From: a virus
Direction: 5' to 3' (one strand)
Length of the DNA: 37,877 nt
IMG/VR virus record: IMGVR_UViG_3300044522_000246
Span: 1-37,877 of that record
The first letter of the stretch is position 1. Each line of letters opens with the position of its first letter. Below, one piece after another: positions 25,666 through 33,053 of this stretch. The notes under the pieces were generated by a model. It was not told the DNA's origin. It worked only from the letters and a program-made list of their open reading frames with translations, and did not search any database. A program made the position numbers and the translations under genes.

Positions 25666-25946
25666 GGCGCTTTATCCTCCTCTGGTGTGGGCCAGTGCAG
25701 TCGAAGCAACTCGTCTGCAAGCTCTGCAATTCTCTTTCTTTGCCCCTCTTCAGCTGCCCTCATCCTCCCCGCAAACGTTGCTACTCCTGCCGCCCGATCC
25801 AGCACTTCGTTGCGGGAACGGATCGCTTTGTCTCGCTGATCCATTAGTTCATGGATGCAGTCACGCAAATCAACGTGCGCTCCGTCCACGCTAGTTCTAA
25901 CCCCGTCCCACCCTCCGCATACCTCGCACTGATCTTCTCCCCTCAT
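25662..25946 (-). CDS. Hypothetical protein with CxxC
   Basis: A 94-residue protein: N-terminal C7-x2-C10-G-G-W motif plus a further Cys in DLRDCIHELMDQRD, then a coiled coil (RKRIAELADELLRLHW). The motif could be half of a zinc knuckle. The start overlaps the upstream stop (ATGA). Unknown function. Confidence 0.6.
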   Translation of the reverse strand: MRGEDQCEVCGGWDGVRTSVDGAHVDLRDCIHELMDQRDKAIRSRNEVLDRAAGVATFAGRMRAAEEGQRKRIAELADELLRLHWPTPEEDKAP

Positions 25947-26062
25947 CGCCCCATCTCCTCATCCCGCTCTGCGCCGACGCTTCGGGCCTTTGTGTCCCAG
26001 TACACGCCCCGCGCTATCGCTACTACGGCAATCACAACCATCCCCCAGAACGTCCACGTCAT
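25943..26062 (-). CDS. 39-residue membrane microprotein overlapping rusA
   Basis: One membrane helix (TFWGMVVIAVVAIARGVYW, residues 4-22) plus a charged C-terminus. A strong GGAGG lies 4-8 bases upstream, and the stop overlaps the next gene's ATG. Its coding sequence lies almost wholly inside the 3' part of the RusA-like frame, in another register. Both may be used. Confidence 0.55.
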   Translation of the reverse strand: MTWTFWGMVVIAVVAIARGVYWDTKARSVGAERDEEMGR

Positions 26063-26423
26063 CGAGCCTCCAGATTGTAATGATGGCACCCGCCGTCTTT
26101 CCTTTCTCCGCAGGTTGAAACGCCCACCGCTCATCCCGCACTTGTCGATCATCCACCCACACCCCGCCGACATCCGTGATCCCGTCCTTCAGGTTCTTAG
26201 AGAAGTTCAAGTCACGGCGGCGGCGGTCAGGCTCTCGGACCAGAACGTACAACCCCAAGTCAACGTCAACAAGAGGCCAGCCACAAATTTTTGCAGATTT
26301 CTTGGCAAGGGTGCCGATCACCAGCTTGGCTTCACGGTACTGATCGGACAGGATGTAGCGGTACTTGAACTTGCGGTTGTCGCTACAGAGGGCGGTCCAC
26401 GGGACGGTAAATGTTAGGATCAA
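25959..26423 (-). CDS. rusA: RusA-like Holliday-junction resolvase
   Basis: A 154-residue protein from a TTG start at 26423-26421 that overlaps the helicase stop (TTGA), with GGAG 6-9 bases upstream; upstream in-frame codons lie inside the helicase gene. Residues 2-10 (ILTFTVPWT) are a typical RusA opening. The active-site region RDLNFSKNLKDGITDVGGVWVDDRQVRDE (D71, K77, D80, D91, D92) fits RusA, which cuts four-way junctions after recombination or during packaging. The last roughly 38 residues look like read-through of the overlapping microprotein's DNA and are atypical for the family. Confidence 0.8.
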   Translation of the reverse strand: MILTFTVPWTALCSDNRKFKYRYILSDQYREAKLVIGTLAKKSAKICGWPLVDVDLGLYVLVREPDRRRRDLNFSKNLKDGITDVGGVWVDDRQVRDERWAFQPAEKGKTAGAIITIWRLDDVDVLGDGCDCRSSDSAGRVLGHKGPKRRRRAG

Positions 26424-28171
26424 TTCCGCTCCTTCCACTTGGGGATCATCGGACCATGCTTTTCTTCCTGCTCCTTGATACTCGGTGTCCGCTGCGTCAA
26501 CCGTAGGGTGCGGAAGTCCCACTGCACGGGGATGTCACATGACCCACCCACGCGGTTCTTATCCACGATCAACCATGTGTCTGCAAGGTTCCCGCTGCGG
26601 GTGAAGCGGGAGTGATCGAACAGCAAGACTTGGTGTGAGTCATTCTCAATGGCGCTGCCACCCATCAAGCCCTGACTGATTGGCCGCTCTGCTCTGTTGG
26701 CGCTGGTCTGTCGGTTGAACTGCGAGAGCGTCACCATGCGGACGTTAAGCGTCTGTGCCAACTCCCTCAACTCATGCGAGACGTGTTCGATGCGGTCGTG
26801 GATGTTGTTCATGTTCGACACGCTGGCGAGTTGGATGTAGTCCATGATGAAATACTTGGACCCACTCACCTCGGCGTGATGCTTAATGCAGGCCGACACA
26901 TCAGACATCTTTGACAGCGGACGACGGTTGACGAGCACATGACCGCCCGTGCGTTCGCGGGTTTCGTTGAGCATCCGTGCCGCTCGGGTGTACACCGCTT
27001 GATCGAACATCGGCCCCTGCTCTAGCAGCGTCACACTCTCGTTGCTGACAACCGACAGCAGCCGTGTTGCCAACTCACTTCGGCCCATCTCCAAGCTGAC
27101 AAACGTCACCGTCTCGCCGTGTTCGATGGCACGGGCGGCAAGGTTGATCCCGATCAGACTCTTACCCGTGCCCGTGTTGGCACCAACCGTAATCAGCCAA
27201 CTCTTTGCCAGCCCCACCCCACCACCGCTAGACCCGCACACACGGTTCCACGCCTCCAGCGGCGTTGGCACGGCATCCACCGGAGCCAACTTCTCCGTCA
27301 GCATCTGATCCAGCGTGTCGCCCGTGATCGAATCAAAGGCGACGGCTGGCGGCTCTGCGCCGATGGGGGTGGTGGTGCTGATGATCCCCTGCCACACCGT
27401 CGCCCAGTCATCGCCATGCGCCTGCACCGACTGATGCAAATCGCACAGGTCTTTCATGGGCTGACCGTGGTGCTTCACATCGCGGAGGATACGGGCCTTG
27501 GGCAACGAGGGAGAGATGGCCGCGACCATCGTCGCTCCCCCTTCGTCAGGCTCCTGCCACACGATGACCTCACGGCCCGACAAGAGGCTGGCATACTCGG
27601 GCTTCCACTGACTCGCACCGGGCAAGCCGACCACCGTGACCCCCCGCTGCCACCCTGCATGGCAGTCACTCTCGCCCTCCACGACCAGCACAGGGCCAGC
27701 AGGGGCAGCGGCCAGTACGTCCTGCCCATACAACGGGGTGCCTTCCCCGTCACGGTCCCAGAACGTCCCTTTTCTGGTGCGGCATTTGGTTCGGATGACG
27801 CTGCCATCAGCACGACGGTACGGCATGGCGACAATCGCATCGCCAAACTTGCCTACCCGTTCGACCACCCCCGCTTTTGCCAGCCCTGCCAGCGACAGCC
27901 CTTTCCGCTCGGCGTACTCCCCCAACGTCAGCCCACTCGACGCCTTCGCGTCGTCAGGCAGGGTGACCCCCAGCACATCAGCTAGTGTCGCCAGCGGTTC
28001 GGTAAACCCACAGGCCGAGCATCCCCACGCATGATCGCCCAGCCACGCCGACGAGGTGCTGTCGTTGTGCCGTACACAGCGGAAGGCTATGGCCTTGCCT
28101 GTCTTCTTTGCATGATGCCCTCCACGGAGTAGGGCGGACTTCAACAGGCCGTGCGCGTCGAGCGAGTTCAC
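26420..28171 (-). CDS. Primase-helicase (T7 gp4-like architecture)
   Basis: A 583-residue fusion. The zinc-finger part has C32, H35, C51 and C54 (FRCVRHND ... WGCSACGF). The TOPRIM primase core has VVEGESD at 163-169 and an acidic WQEPDEGG near 205. The DnaB-type RecA helicase domain has Walker A GANTGTGKS at 330-338, Walker B FIMDYIQLA at 441-449 and SQFNRQ at 483-488. It would prime and unwind DNA at the phage fork. GTG start at 28171 overlapping the previous stop (GTGA). No phage DNA polymerase is seen, so it probably recruits the host replisome. Confidence 0.9.
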   Translation of the reverse strand: MNSLDAHGLLKSALLRGGHHAKKTGKAIAFRCVRHNDSTSSAWLGDHAWGCSACGFTEPLATLADVLGVTLPDDAKASSGLTLGEYAERKGLSLAGLAKAGVVERVGKFGDAIVAMPYRRADGSVIRTKCRTRKGTFWDRDGEGTPLYGQDVLAAAPAGPVLVVEGESDCHAGWQRGVTVVGLPGASQWKPEYASLLSGREVIVWQEPDEGGATMVAAISPSLPKARILRDVKHHGQPMKDLCDLHQSVQAHGDDWATVWQGIISTTTPIGAEPPAVAFDSITGDTLDQMLTEKLAPVDAVPTPLEAWNRVCGSSGGGVGLAKSWLITVGANTGTGKSLIGINLAARAIEHGETVTFVSLEMGRSELATRLLSVVSNESVTLLEQGPMFDQAVYTRAARMLNETRERTGGHVLVNRRPLSKMSDVSACIKHHAEVSGSKYFIMDYIQLASVSNMNNIHDRIEHVSHELRELAQTLNVRMVTLSQFNRQTSANRAERPISQGLMGGSAIENDSHQVLLFDHSRFTRSGNLADTWLIVDKNRVGGSCDIPVQWDFRTLRLTQRTPSIKEQEEKHGPMIPKWKERN

Positions 28172-28725
28172 TCAGCGTACCAGACAATCGACTGCCGCTT
28201 GATCGGCGGGATGCCGTCAATGTGGGTGAAGCTTGAGTCTTCGATCAACACGCGGTCTTGCGGGAGCAGCATCAACGCCCGATCCGCCTCTCTCTCCACG
28301 ATCCACAAGTGCTTGTGCTGCTCTGGGGCCATGCTGTACCCGTCGCCCATGTGGTCGATACAGAACCAGAGGGTGCCCCTGCCTATCGCCCGCTTGTGAT
28401 CGGGGCTGAGAATGGCACAGGCAAGCCCAGACAGGACTTCTGGCTGCCATGCCTCGGCACTCCACCCGAAACAGTCCCACGACACCAGTTCTGGCAGAGC
28501 AAGCGGGGCGTACTCGACCATCTCCCCCCGCAACGCATGAAGCGGGACATCCACCACCAGCGCCCCGTTTTCGAGCAGGACATGACAGCCCAGCGCACGA
28601 CCCGGCGTAACACTCACGCCGACCCACATCGCAGGGATCAGCGCCGTCCGCAGCGGGTCACGCAGGACGAAGCTGGGGACGACGAAGACGTAGCGGTGGG
28701 TTGGCAAACTGACGTTATGCGACAT
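28168..28725 (-). CDS. Hypothetical protein between initiator and helicase
   Basis: A 185-residue protein from ATG 28725, with AGGGGAA ahead; the longer frame to 28845 overlaps the initiator gene. It is beta-rich (YVFVVPSFVLRDPLRTALIPAMWVGVSVTPGRALGCHVLLENGALVVDVPLHALRG) and Trp-containing, and I do not recognise a family. Its location between a replication initiator and a helicase suggests a replication accessory role, perhaps helicase loading (inference only). Confidence 0.65.
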   Translation of the reverse strand: MSHNVSLPTHRYVFVVPSFVLRDPLRTALIPAMWVGVSVTPGRALGCHVLLENGALVVDVPLHALRGEMVEYAPLALPELVSWDCFGWSAEAWQPEVLSGLACAILSPDHKRAIGRGTLWFCIDHMGDGYSMAPEQHKHLWIVEREADRALMLLPQDRVLIEDSSFTHIDGIPPIKRQSIVWYAE

Positions 28726-29413
28726 GGGGTTCCCCTGAAAGAAGACGATCAAACTCGGCCACATCCTGCCCAGACCGTGCCCACTCCTCGCGGGTGCGGC
28801 CTTCGACCGTCTTGGCGCAGTACGATTCCCACGATCCGTCCGCATAGAAGCGGTGAAGGGTCTTGATGTACTTGGCGTCCGTCCCTTCTTTCAGGACGTA
28901 GGCGGCGTAGCCGTGTGCTGCCTTGGCGATGTCATCGCAGGACACACCCGCCATGCGAAGTTCGCGATAGGCGACCACGAAGAGCGGATACGGGCTGGGT
29001 ACGTCACGCTTCGGGAAGGCGCTCCAGCAGTACGACATACACTGCGTGTCATCACCCGTTAGGGTATATCGTTCCTTTACTCGTTTGGGTGACTGCACTG
29101 ACGGGGGTGGGGTGACAGTAGTGGCGGGGGTGGGTGACTCCTTGGTCACCCCATCCAGCATCACGTCGTACAGATTCGTGCGCCCAGTCCGCTCGGTCTT
29201 GCGGATGTATCCTGCCCCGATCAGTGCAGCCAGCGACCGCTGCACGGTGCGCTCAGACAGGCTGCTCTCTTTTGCCAGCGTGGCTACGCTTGCCCACACG
29301 TTACCGCCGAGGCGATTCGTATGGGTACCGATGGCGCAGAGGACACGGACGTGGACATCACTCAGGCGAGCATCGGCAACGGCGGCGGCGGGGATGATGC
29401 TTAGGTTTGGCAT
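28715..29413 (-). CDS. Winged-helix replication initiator-like protein
   Basis: A 232-residue protein. Residues 15-85 are a winged helix-turn-helix (RVLCAIGTHTN ... WASVATLAKESSLSERTVQRSLAALIGAGYIRKTERTGRTNLYDV), as in phage O-type and DnaD-type initiators. Residues about 88-110 are a Pro/Thr/Ser linker. The C-terminal roughly 110 residues are helical (DDIAKAAHGYAAYVLKEGTDAKYIKTLHRFYADGSWESY), matching the end of phage replication proteins. The linker DNA contains spaced GGGTGAC boxes that may be its binding sites. It lies upstream of the primase-helicase in the same operon. Confidence 0.75.
   Translation of the reverse strand: MPNLSIIPAAAVADARLSDVHVRVLCAIGTHTNRLGGNVWASVATLAKESSLSERTVQRSLAALIGAGYIRKTERTGRTNLYDVMLDGVTKESPTPATTVTPPPSVQSPKRVKERYTLTGDDTQCMSYCWSAFPKRDVPSPYPLFVVAYRELRMAGVSCDDIAKAAHGYAAYVLKEGTDAKYIKTLHRFYADGSWESYCAKTVEGRTREEWARSGQDVAEFDRLLSGEPHVA
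29077..29151. repeat. GGGTGAC iteron-like cluster inside the initiator gene
   Basis: Direct GGGTGAC boxes start at 29087, 29110 and 29132 (spacing 23 and 22 bp, about two helical turns), with an inverted GTCACCC at 29145-29151. They lie in the codons of the linker between the winged helix and the C-terminal domain. A candidate replication origin, by analogy with the iterons in lambda gene O. Confidence 0.55.
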
Positions 29414-29431
29414 GGGGGAGAATGGTGTGGG

Positions 29432-29671
29432 TTATTTTTTCTTCCTGCTGTGACTGCCTGTCATGCCACCGTGTCCTCGGACGCGCATCCCCATCCGGTG
29501 CAGCATGGAGTGGACGGCCTGAAAGCTGACCCCCATGCGGTCGGCAACGACCCGCATAGGGAGGCCAGAGTTGTACAGCATCCTCACGATCTCGCGCTTC
29601 TCTTCGTTCGGCTTGTTCCCCGTGTGCGGGAAGTATCCAAAGCGAACCTTGCGAACTGTCGGCTCAGTCAT
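29432..29671 (-). CDS. Helix-turn-helix DNA-binding protein
   Basis: A 79-residue basic protein. Residues 24-60 (EKREIVRMLYNSGLPMRVVADRMGVSFQAVHSMLHRMGMRVR) form a resolvase/Hin- or homeodomain-like helix-turn-helix, and the C-terminus is Arg/Lys-rich. It could regulate the leftward operon or help the adjacent initiator. It overlaps the nuclease gene upstream by 8 bases. Confidence 0.7.
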   Translation of the reverse strand: MTEPTVRKVRFGYFPHTGNKPNEEKREIVRMLYNSGLPMRVVADRMGVSFQAVHSMLHRMGMRVRGHGGMTGSHSRKKK

Positions 29672-30497
29672 GCTTCACCCTCTGCTTGCAGAATGCCCGC
29701 ACGTCGCAGTAATGCTCACACCGTTTGTACTCGCCCCGTCGTTCCTCAACGTTGTACTCTGTCAAATCTGCGCCATCAAAATCCGCAACGTTATCACTCA
29801 CTCGGGTGGCACGTTTGGCCCCATGCTTGGTCAGTGCATATTTGTTGCCGCTAAACCACCGCTCCTCGTCTGTACACGGCACCTCCTCGCCACGGCTTGC
29901 TGCTTGGTGCATATACACCCGCTCTCGGATGTACTCCTCCGTGTCCTCTAGACTCCACAGTGGGACAGGGATTGCCATGATCGCTGCTTGCGGATAGCCC
30001 ATGTCCCGCTCGGCTTCGGTCTTGCGCCAGTCACGGAAGATACCAATCACTTCCAACTGGTTGATCTTGTGCCCGTTCTTATGGGCAAGCCACCGCAACA
30101 CGTTCAACTGCCGGGTCCAACTATCGCTGCCGTTCTTTTTGTAGGTGGTCGTGACTTTGTAGTCAGACAGTTTGGTAAGGCCGAGGTGCATCCGGTCTAC
30201 CTGACCGCTGACTTGCCAGCCGTTGACCGTGGCAAAGAGACGTTCCTCGACCACCATGCCTTCTTCCTTCAGGCCAGCCCGTTCAAGAATCGTGTGGACC
30301 GCTTGCCCCAACAGTGCCCACACCCGCTCGGAGACATCGACGGAGATGTCATCCTTGTGCTTGCCCCCCAGCACCCGAATCTGGGGGGAGTCAATGAGTT
30401 TGGTGGTGCTGATGTCCCCACCCCCGACGTAGGGGTCGTTGGCGACCGCATCCACGATAGACTGTGGAAGCCCATGCATATTGGTGATCTTGCCCAT
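29664..30497 (-). CDS. Cas4/RecB-like PD-(D/E)xK exonuclease
   Basis: A 277-residue nuclease. The visible core is GQAVHTILE (H68), GQVDRM (D101) and DYK (D112, K114) for the PD-(D/E)xK site, then a Gln-containing helix RQLNVLRWLA. Four cysteines (C208, C260, C264, C270) match the iron-sulphur cluster of Cas4 and AddB-type nucleases. It probably resects DNA ends for recombination. There is no annealing protein of the Red-beta or Erf type that I recognise nearby, though small unknown genes upstream could serve. TAATG overlap with the upstream gene. Confidence 0.8.
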   Translation of the reverse strand: MGKITNMHGLPQSIVDAVANDPYVGGGDISTTKLIDSPQIRVLGGKHKDDISVDVSERVWALLGQAVHTILERAGLKEEGMVVEERLFATVNGWQVSGQVDRMHLGLTKLSDYKVTTTYKKNGSDSWTRQLNVLRWLAHKNGHKINQLEVIGIFRDWRKTEAERDMGYPQAAIMAIPVPLWSLEDTEEYIRERVYMHQAASRGEEVPCTDEERWFSGNKYALTKHGAKRATRVSDNVADFDGADLTEYNVEERRGEYKRCEHYCDVRAFCKQRVKHD

Positions 30498-30745
30498 TAG
30501 CTGACGATCTGAATCTTGGGCGAGGGGACAGGGCCAGACTGGCCGTCCATGATATCGCGGGTGATCGACTGCAACAAGTCGATGATCTCCTTTGCTGTCT
30601 GCTCAGTGGTTGGGTCTGACAACATCGTGGCAAACTCTTGCGCGTTTTCGCGGTCGTCTTTCATGACGGACACAGCCAACCCAGTGAGACCCGTGAGGGT
30701 CGCGAACATTTCGGGAGACAGATTGATCGTGATGAACTTGTCCAC
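30497..30745 (-). CDS. Hypothetical protein upstream of the Cas4-like nuclease
   Basis: An 82-residue helical protein (EMFATLTGLTGLAVSVMKDDRENAQEFATML ... AKEIIDLLQSITRDIMDG). GTG start at 30745 with a perfect AGGAGG 5 bases upstream. Linked by TAATG to the nuclease gene, so it may be a partner. No recognised family. Confidence 0.65.
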   Translation of the reverse strand: MDKFITINLSPEMFATLTGLTGLAVSVMKDDRENAQEFATMLSDPTTEQTAKEIIDLLQSITRDIMDGQSGPVPSPKIQIVS

Positions 30746-30928
30746 TTAAACCTCCTGATAGGTGACGAACTGGGCGATCTCGTGTTGATTCCATCGGCGT
30801 ACAAACCCCACGGCTTCGTCGTGCGTCAAGCCAGCGGGGATAGCGATAGAGGCGGTGGTGGTCACGCGCCCCTTCGCGTCGCGGGTGACGCACTCAGCGG
30901 CCATGTCGGCGGTTGACAGCGGCTCCAT
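30746..30928 (-). CDS. Small hypothetical protein
   Basis: A 60-residue protein with an acidic N-terminus and a helical C-terminal half (HDEAVGFVRRWNQHEIAQFVTYQEV). It starts at the last base of the preceding gene and ends immediately before the next GTG. Unknown function. Confidence 0.6.
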   Translation of the reverse strand: MEPLSTADMAAECVTRDAKGRVTTTASIAIPAGLTHDEAVGFVRRWNQHEIAQFVTYQEV

Positions 30929-31122
30929 TACTTCTTCTCCGGTGAGGTGACACCCGCTTCGATGTACTGATCCAACTCAGACAGGCGGTAGAACACCGCC
31001 CCCCCCAGCCGCACATACGACGGCCCCCGACCCTGACTGCGCCACTTCGCCAGCGTTTGCTTTGCCATGCGGAGGTAGGCGGCAGCTTCTGCCGTGTCCA
31101 GAAGAACCGTGAGTTCGCTCAT
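30928..31122 (-). CDS. AlpA/excisionase-type helix-turn-helix protein
   Basis: A 64-residue protein matching the MerR-like HTH_17 fold: LLDTAEAAAYLRMAKQTLAKWRSQGRGPSYVRLGGAVFYRLSELDQYIEAG (residues 6-56), in which the second helix reads DNA. In temperate phages such proteins are excisionases. No integrase is visible here, so a transcription regulator of this operon is more likely. It overlaps the upstream stop. Confidence 0.8.
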   Translation of the reverse strand: MSELTVLLDTAEAAAYLRMAKQTLAKWRSQGRGPSYVRLGGAVFYRLSELDQYIEAGVTSPEKK

Positions 31123-31580
31123 CGAGCGGCCCGGATGAACAGGGTAGCGGCAGCAGACTGCAAGGCAGCAGCGTCATACGGGACACCCGCCTCTTCGCAT
31201 TTCACACCCAACGTGGCCATCGCAATGGAGAAGCACTCGCTGTACAGCACGGCCAAGGCAGCAAGATCAACCGGAGCCTTGGGTGCAGCGGGAGCCGCCA
31301 CCACAGCGTCAGGCGTCGAGGCCGTGCCTTCGCCAGCACGATCCAGATTGGTGAACGTCTTGCCATCCTTCTTGACCTGACTGAACCGGATCGTCTGGCC
31401 GATCACCGTGTCGATGTCGAGCGAGAGGCGTTCCAGCCCACGCCGTGCAGGGCCGTCGTTGACGTAGACCGACGTGCCGTCCGTCCCAATGAAGCAAACC
31501 TGCGGACCAAAGTTCCCTTCGCTGGGGATAGCTGCGGAAATTTCCAGCGTACACGGGCCATTCGCGAGCTTGTGAATCAT
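31119..31580 (-). CDS. Hypothetical protein
   Basis: A 153-residue protein from ATG 31580 with GAGG ahead; the longer frame to 31661 would start inside the upstream inverted repeat. The N-terminal roughly 80 residues are beta-rich (CTLEISAAIPSEGNFGPQVCFIGTDGTSVYVNDG), then a Pro/Ala linker (VVAAPAAPKAPV) and a helical C-terminus. This two-part layout could suit a single-strand DNA-binding protein, but no family signature is decisive. Confidence 0.6.
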   Translation of the reverse strand: MIHKLANGPCTLEISAAIPSEGNFGPQVCFIGTDGTSVYVNDGPARRGLERLSLDIDTVIGQTIRFSQVKKDGKTFTNLDRAGEGTASTPDAVVAAPAAPKAPVDLAALAVLYSECFSIAMATLGVKCEEAGVPYDAAALQSAAATLFIRAAR

Positions 31581-31621
31581 ACGATCCTCGTTGTGTGTGA
31601 GTGACTGCGGAGTGAACTGCG

Positions 31622-31657
31622 GTGGAGCGTCAAGAATAGCTGTCGTTGACGCTCCAC
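31622..31657. promoter_or_regulatory. 12-bp perfect inverted repeat
   Basis: GTGGAGCGTCAA at 31622-31633 and its exact complement TTGACGCTCCAC at 31646-31657 are separated by 12 bases. It lies between the zinc-ribbon gene and the next gene and has no T-tract. Either an operator (arm-to-arm distance 24 bp, about two turns) or an RNA hairpin. Confidence 0.65.
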
Positions 31658-31684
31658 GCAAGTGGGGTAAAGCAATCTGCTCAG

Positions 31685-31882
31685 TCAGGCTTGCACATAA
31701 AACAGCAGTTCTTGTGCGCCGTAGACGGCCTTCTCCCCGCAGCTTTCGCAGGGATACCGTCGTGCGTCTGGTTCGATTCCCATATGCTCCAGCCCGCAGG
31801 CGATGCAGAAGCCCGTGTACTCGCCAGATTCAATAGCCTGCACGATGTCGTCTACGCTGATCGGGATCGTGTACTTGGTCAT
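31685..31882 (-). CDS. Small zinc-ribbon protein
   Basis: A 65-residue protein with two CxxC pairs (C26-x2-C29 in GFCIACG and C45-x2-C48 in YPCESCG), a likely treble-clef or zinc ribbon. Such ribbons are frequent in phage accessory regions and may bind nucleic acid. SD AGGAGG, and it overlaps the preceding gene's end by 4 bases. Confidence 0.7.
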   Translation of the reverse strand: MTKYTIPISVDDIVQAIESGEYTGFCIACGLEHMGIEPDARRYPCESCGEKAVYGAQELLFYVQA

Positions 31883-32073
31883 GCGGATACCTCCTGTCTC
31901 ACAATGGTGTTCTGCTCCTTGCAGTAGGCGTTCCAGCGGTCAGCGGCTCGCGCCATCTTGGTCAGTTCGTCCGCGATGTCGTGCTTGGAGGATTCGGATT
32001 CCGAATGCTGCAGAATGTGAATAAGTGCAGGCACAAGGCTGGCCCACGTCGGGGTGATGTCGATGGTCTTCAT
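31879..32073 (-). CDS. Small hypothetical protein
   Basis: A 64-residue helical protein (WASLVPALIHILQHSESESSKHDIADELTKMARAADRWNAYC). A similar short layout occurs in many phage early regions. SD AAGGA is seen ahead of the ATG. Unknown function. Confidence 0.65.
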   Translation of the reverse strand: MKTIDITPTWASLVPALIHILQHSESESSKHDIADELTKMARAADRWNAYCKEQNTIVRQEVSA

Positions 32074-32132
32074 GGTTCGCGTCCTTTGGCAGGGAGTGGT
32101 GGGGGCGACGGTGTGCCGCCCCCTCGGGGGAA

Positions 32133-32354
32133 TCAGTCGGCCTGATTGATCGCGGACAGGAGGTTGTGCGCGGTGGTGTCGAGTCGGTCGGCCTGCGCCA
32201 GACGGCCAGCGGCAAGGTGCGTCGGCCTCCCAGAGCCATCTCGGTGTTTCATCGTGGCGCGTTTGCGGAGGTCGTTCGCGTAGTACTCGGCGGTGGCGAG
32301 GAGCCGCTCCAAATCCTCGCGTGACAGGGTGACGGTGACGGCGTCGATGGTCAT
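32133..32354 (-). CDS. Small hypothetical protein
   Basis: A 73-residue protein starting at ATG 32354 rather than 32417. Short beta start (AVTVTLSREDLERLLATAEYYANDLRKR) then helices and a Gly/His loop. No family recognised. Upstream is the repeated 48-bp element (32371-32420). Confidence 0.6.
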   Translation of the reverse strand: MTIDAVTVTLSREDLERLLATAEYYANDLRKRATMKHRDGSGRPTHLAAGRLAQADRLDTTAHNLLSAINQAD

Positions 32355-32370
32355 GGCGATCTCGGTGTGG

Positions 32371-32420
32371 GTGTGAGTGTCAAGAACTACACGGGAGAAT
32401 GATAACACGGGTGTCAAGGG
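32371..32420 (-). promoter_or_regulatory. Repeated bipartite intergenic element, copy A
   Basis: Reading leftward: CCCTTGACAC, TGTTAT, TTCTCCCGT and a second CTTGACACTCACA. Copy B at 33237-33284 shares all of these blocks. Each copy has two TTGACA hexamers, 32-34 bp apart. It may be a promoter or an operator; no convincing -10 is spaced 17 bp from either hexamer. Confidence 0.5.
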
Positions 32421-32522
32421 CTAGTATCCCAGCCCCTCAGCGATGCCGAGGGCGAGCCAGAGGAGAAGCATGCACAGCAGAGCGAGCGCGGGGTGACGGT
32501 CGAGGAACGAGGGGCGGTTCAT
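32421..32522 (-). CDS. 33-residue membrane microprotein
   Basis: ATG at 32520-32522 overlaps the previous gene's TGA. The product is a short charged start (MNRPSFLDRH) followed by one membrane helix (PALALLCMLLLWLALGIAEG). The coupling and the clean hydrophobic profile support a real gene. Confidence 0.5.
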   Translation of the reverse strand: MNRPSFLDRHPALALLCMLLLWLALGIAEGLGY

Positions 32523-32782
32523 CGTCCGTCTTCCCAGAGGGCGTAGAGGATGGTGCTGGCCCGTGCGTGGATCGCATCCAACGCCCGATAGTCGTCGGCG
32601 TGTTCGTCCTGTGCGGCCTGCAGTTCGTGCGGACGGAACACATAGTCTCGGCCATGCGGATACGCTTGGAGCAAGGCTCGAGCGAGGGCTTCAGTGGCCT
32701 TCACCACCGCGTCCTGCTGCGCGATAAGTTCGGCCTTGCTGGTGCCGTTGAGGTTCACTTGGGGGAGGGTGTACTTGCTCAT
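32519..32782 (-). CDS. Hypothetical helical protein
   Basis: An 87-residue protein, mainly helical (TSKAELIAQQDAVVKATEALARALLQAYPHGRDY ... DDYRALDAIHARASTILYALWED). It starts 5 bases after the preceding stop. No family recognised. Confidence 0.65.
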   Translation of the reverse strand: MSKYTLPQVNLNGTSKAELIAQQDAVVKATEALARALLQAYPHGRDYVFRPHELQAAQDEHADDYRALDAIHARASTILYALWEDGR

Positions 32783-32787
32783 GTGGG

Positions 32788-33051
32788 TTACCCTTGGCTG
32801 GTGTTATCGCACAGGCAGCACGGGAGGTGTGCGGCACTGGTCCCGCGAGTCGAGATGCATCCGGTCGTCTTGTCCATGCTGTCGAGTGCGTCGGTGCGGC
32901 CTTCCTCGTCGGTGGCATACAGGCACTCACTGCACACCACGAAGGACGAACCCAGCGACACAGTCGGCGCGTCTAGCTCTGTCGCCTGAGCGGTGACGAG
33001 GAGCCGCGCTATGCTGTCTGGCGTGGCGTGAATGGCGTAGGTCATTCGCAT
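32788..33051 (-). CDS. Hypothetical protein with four-Cys metal site
   Basis: An 87-residue protein. CxxC at VCSEC and again at PCCLC, about 38 residues apart, suggest a zinc site. GGGGAGG lies upstream, and the start overlaps the preceding gene. An alternative in-frame ATG lies two codons later. Confidence 0.6.
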   Translation of the reverse strand: MRMTYAIHATPDSIARLLVTAQATELDAPTVSLGSSFVVCSECLYATDEEGRTDALDSMDKTTGCISTRGTSAAHLPCCLCDNTSQG

Positions 33052-33053
33052 GG

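Noticed and set aside
30928-31122. Excisionase as proof of a temperate phage
   Set aside because: No integrase, attachment site or repressor pair was found; the same fold is common in plain regulators.
32371-32420. Ordinary sigma70 promoter from the TTGACA hexamers
   Set aside because: No -10 hexamer occurs 16-18 bp downstream of either TTGACA on the coding strand, so only a repeated element is claimed.
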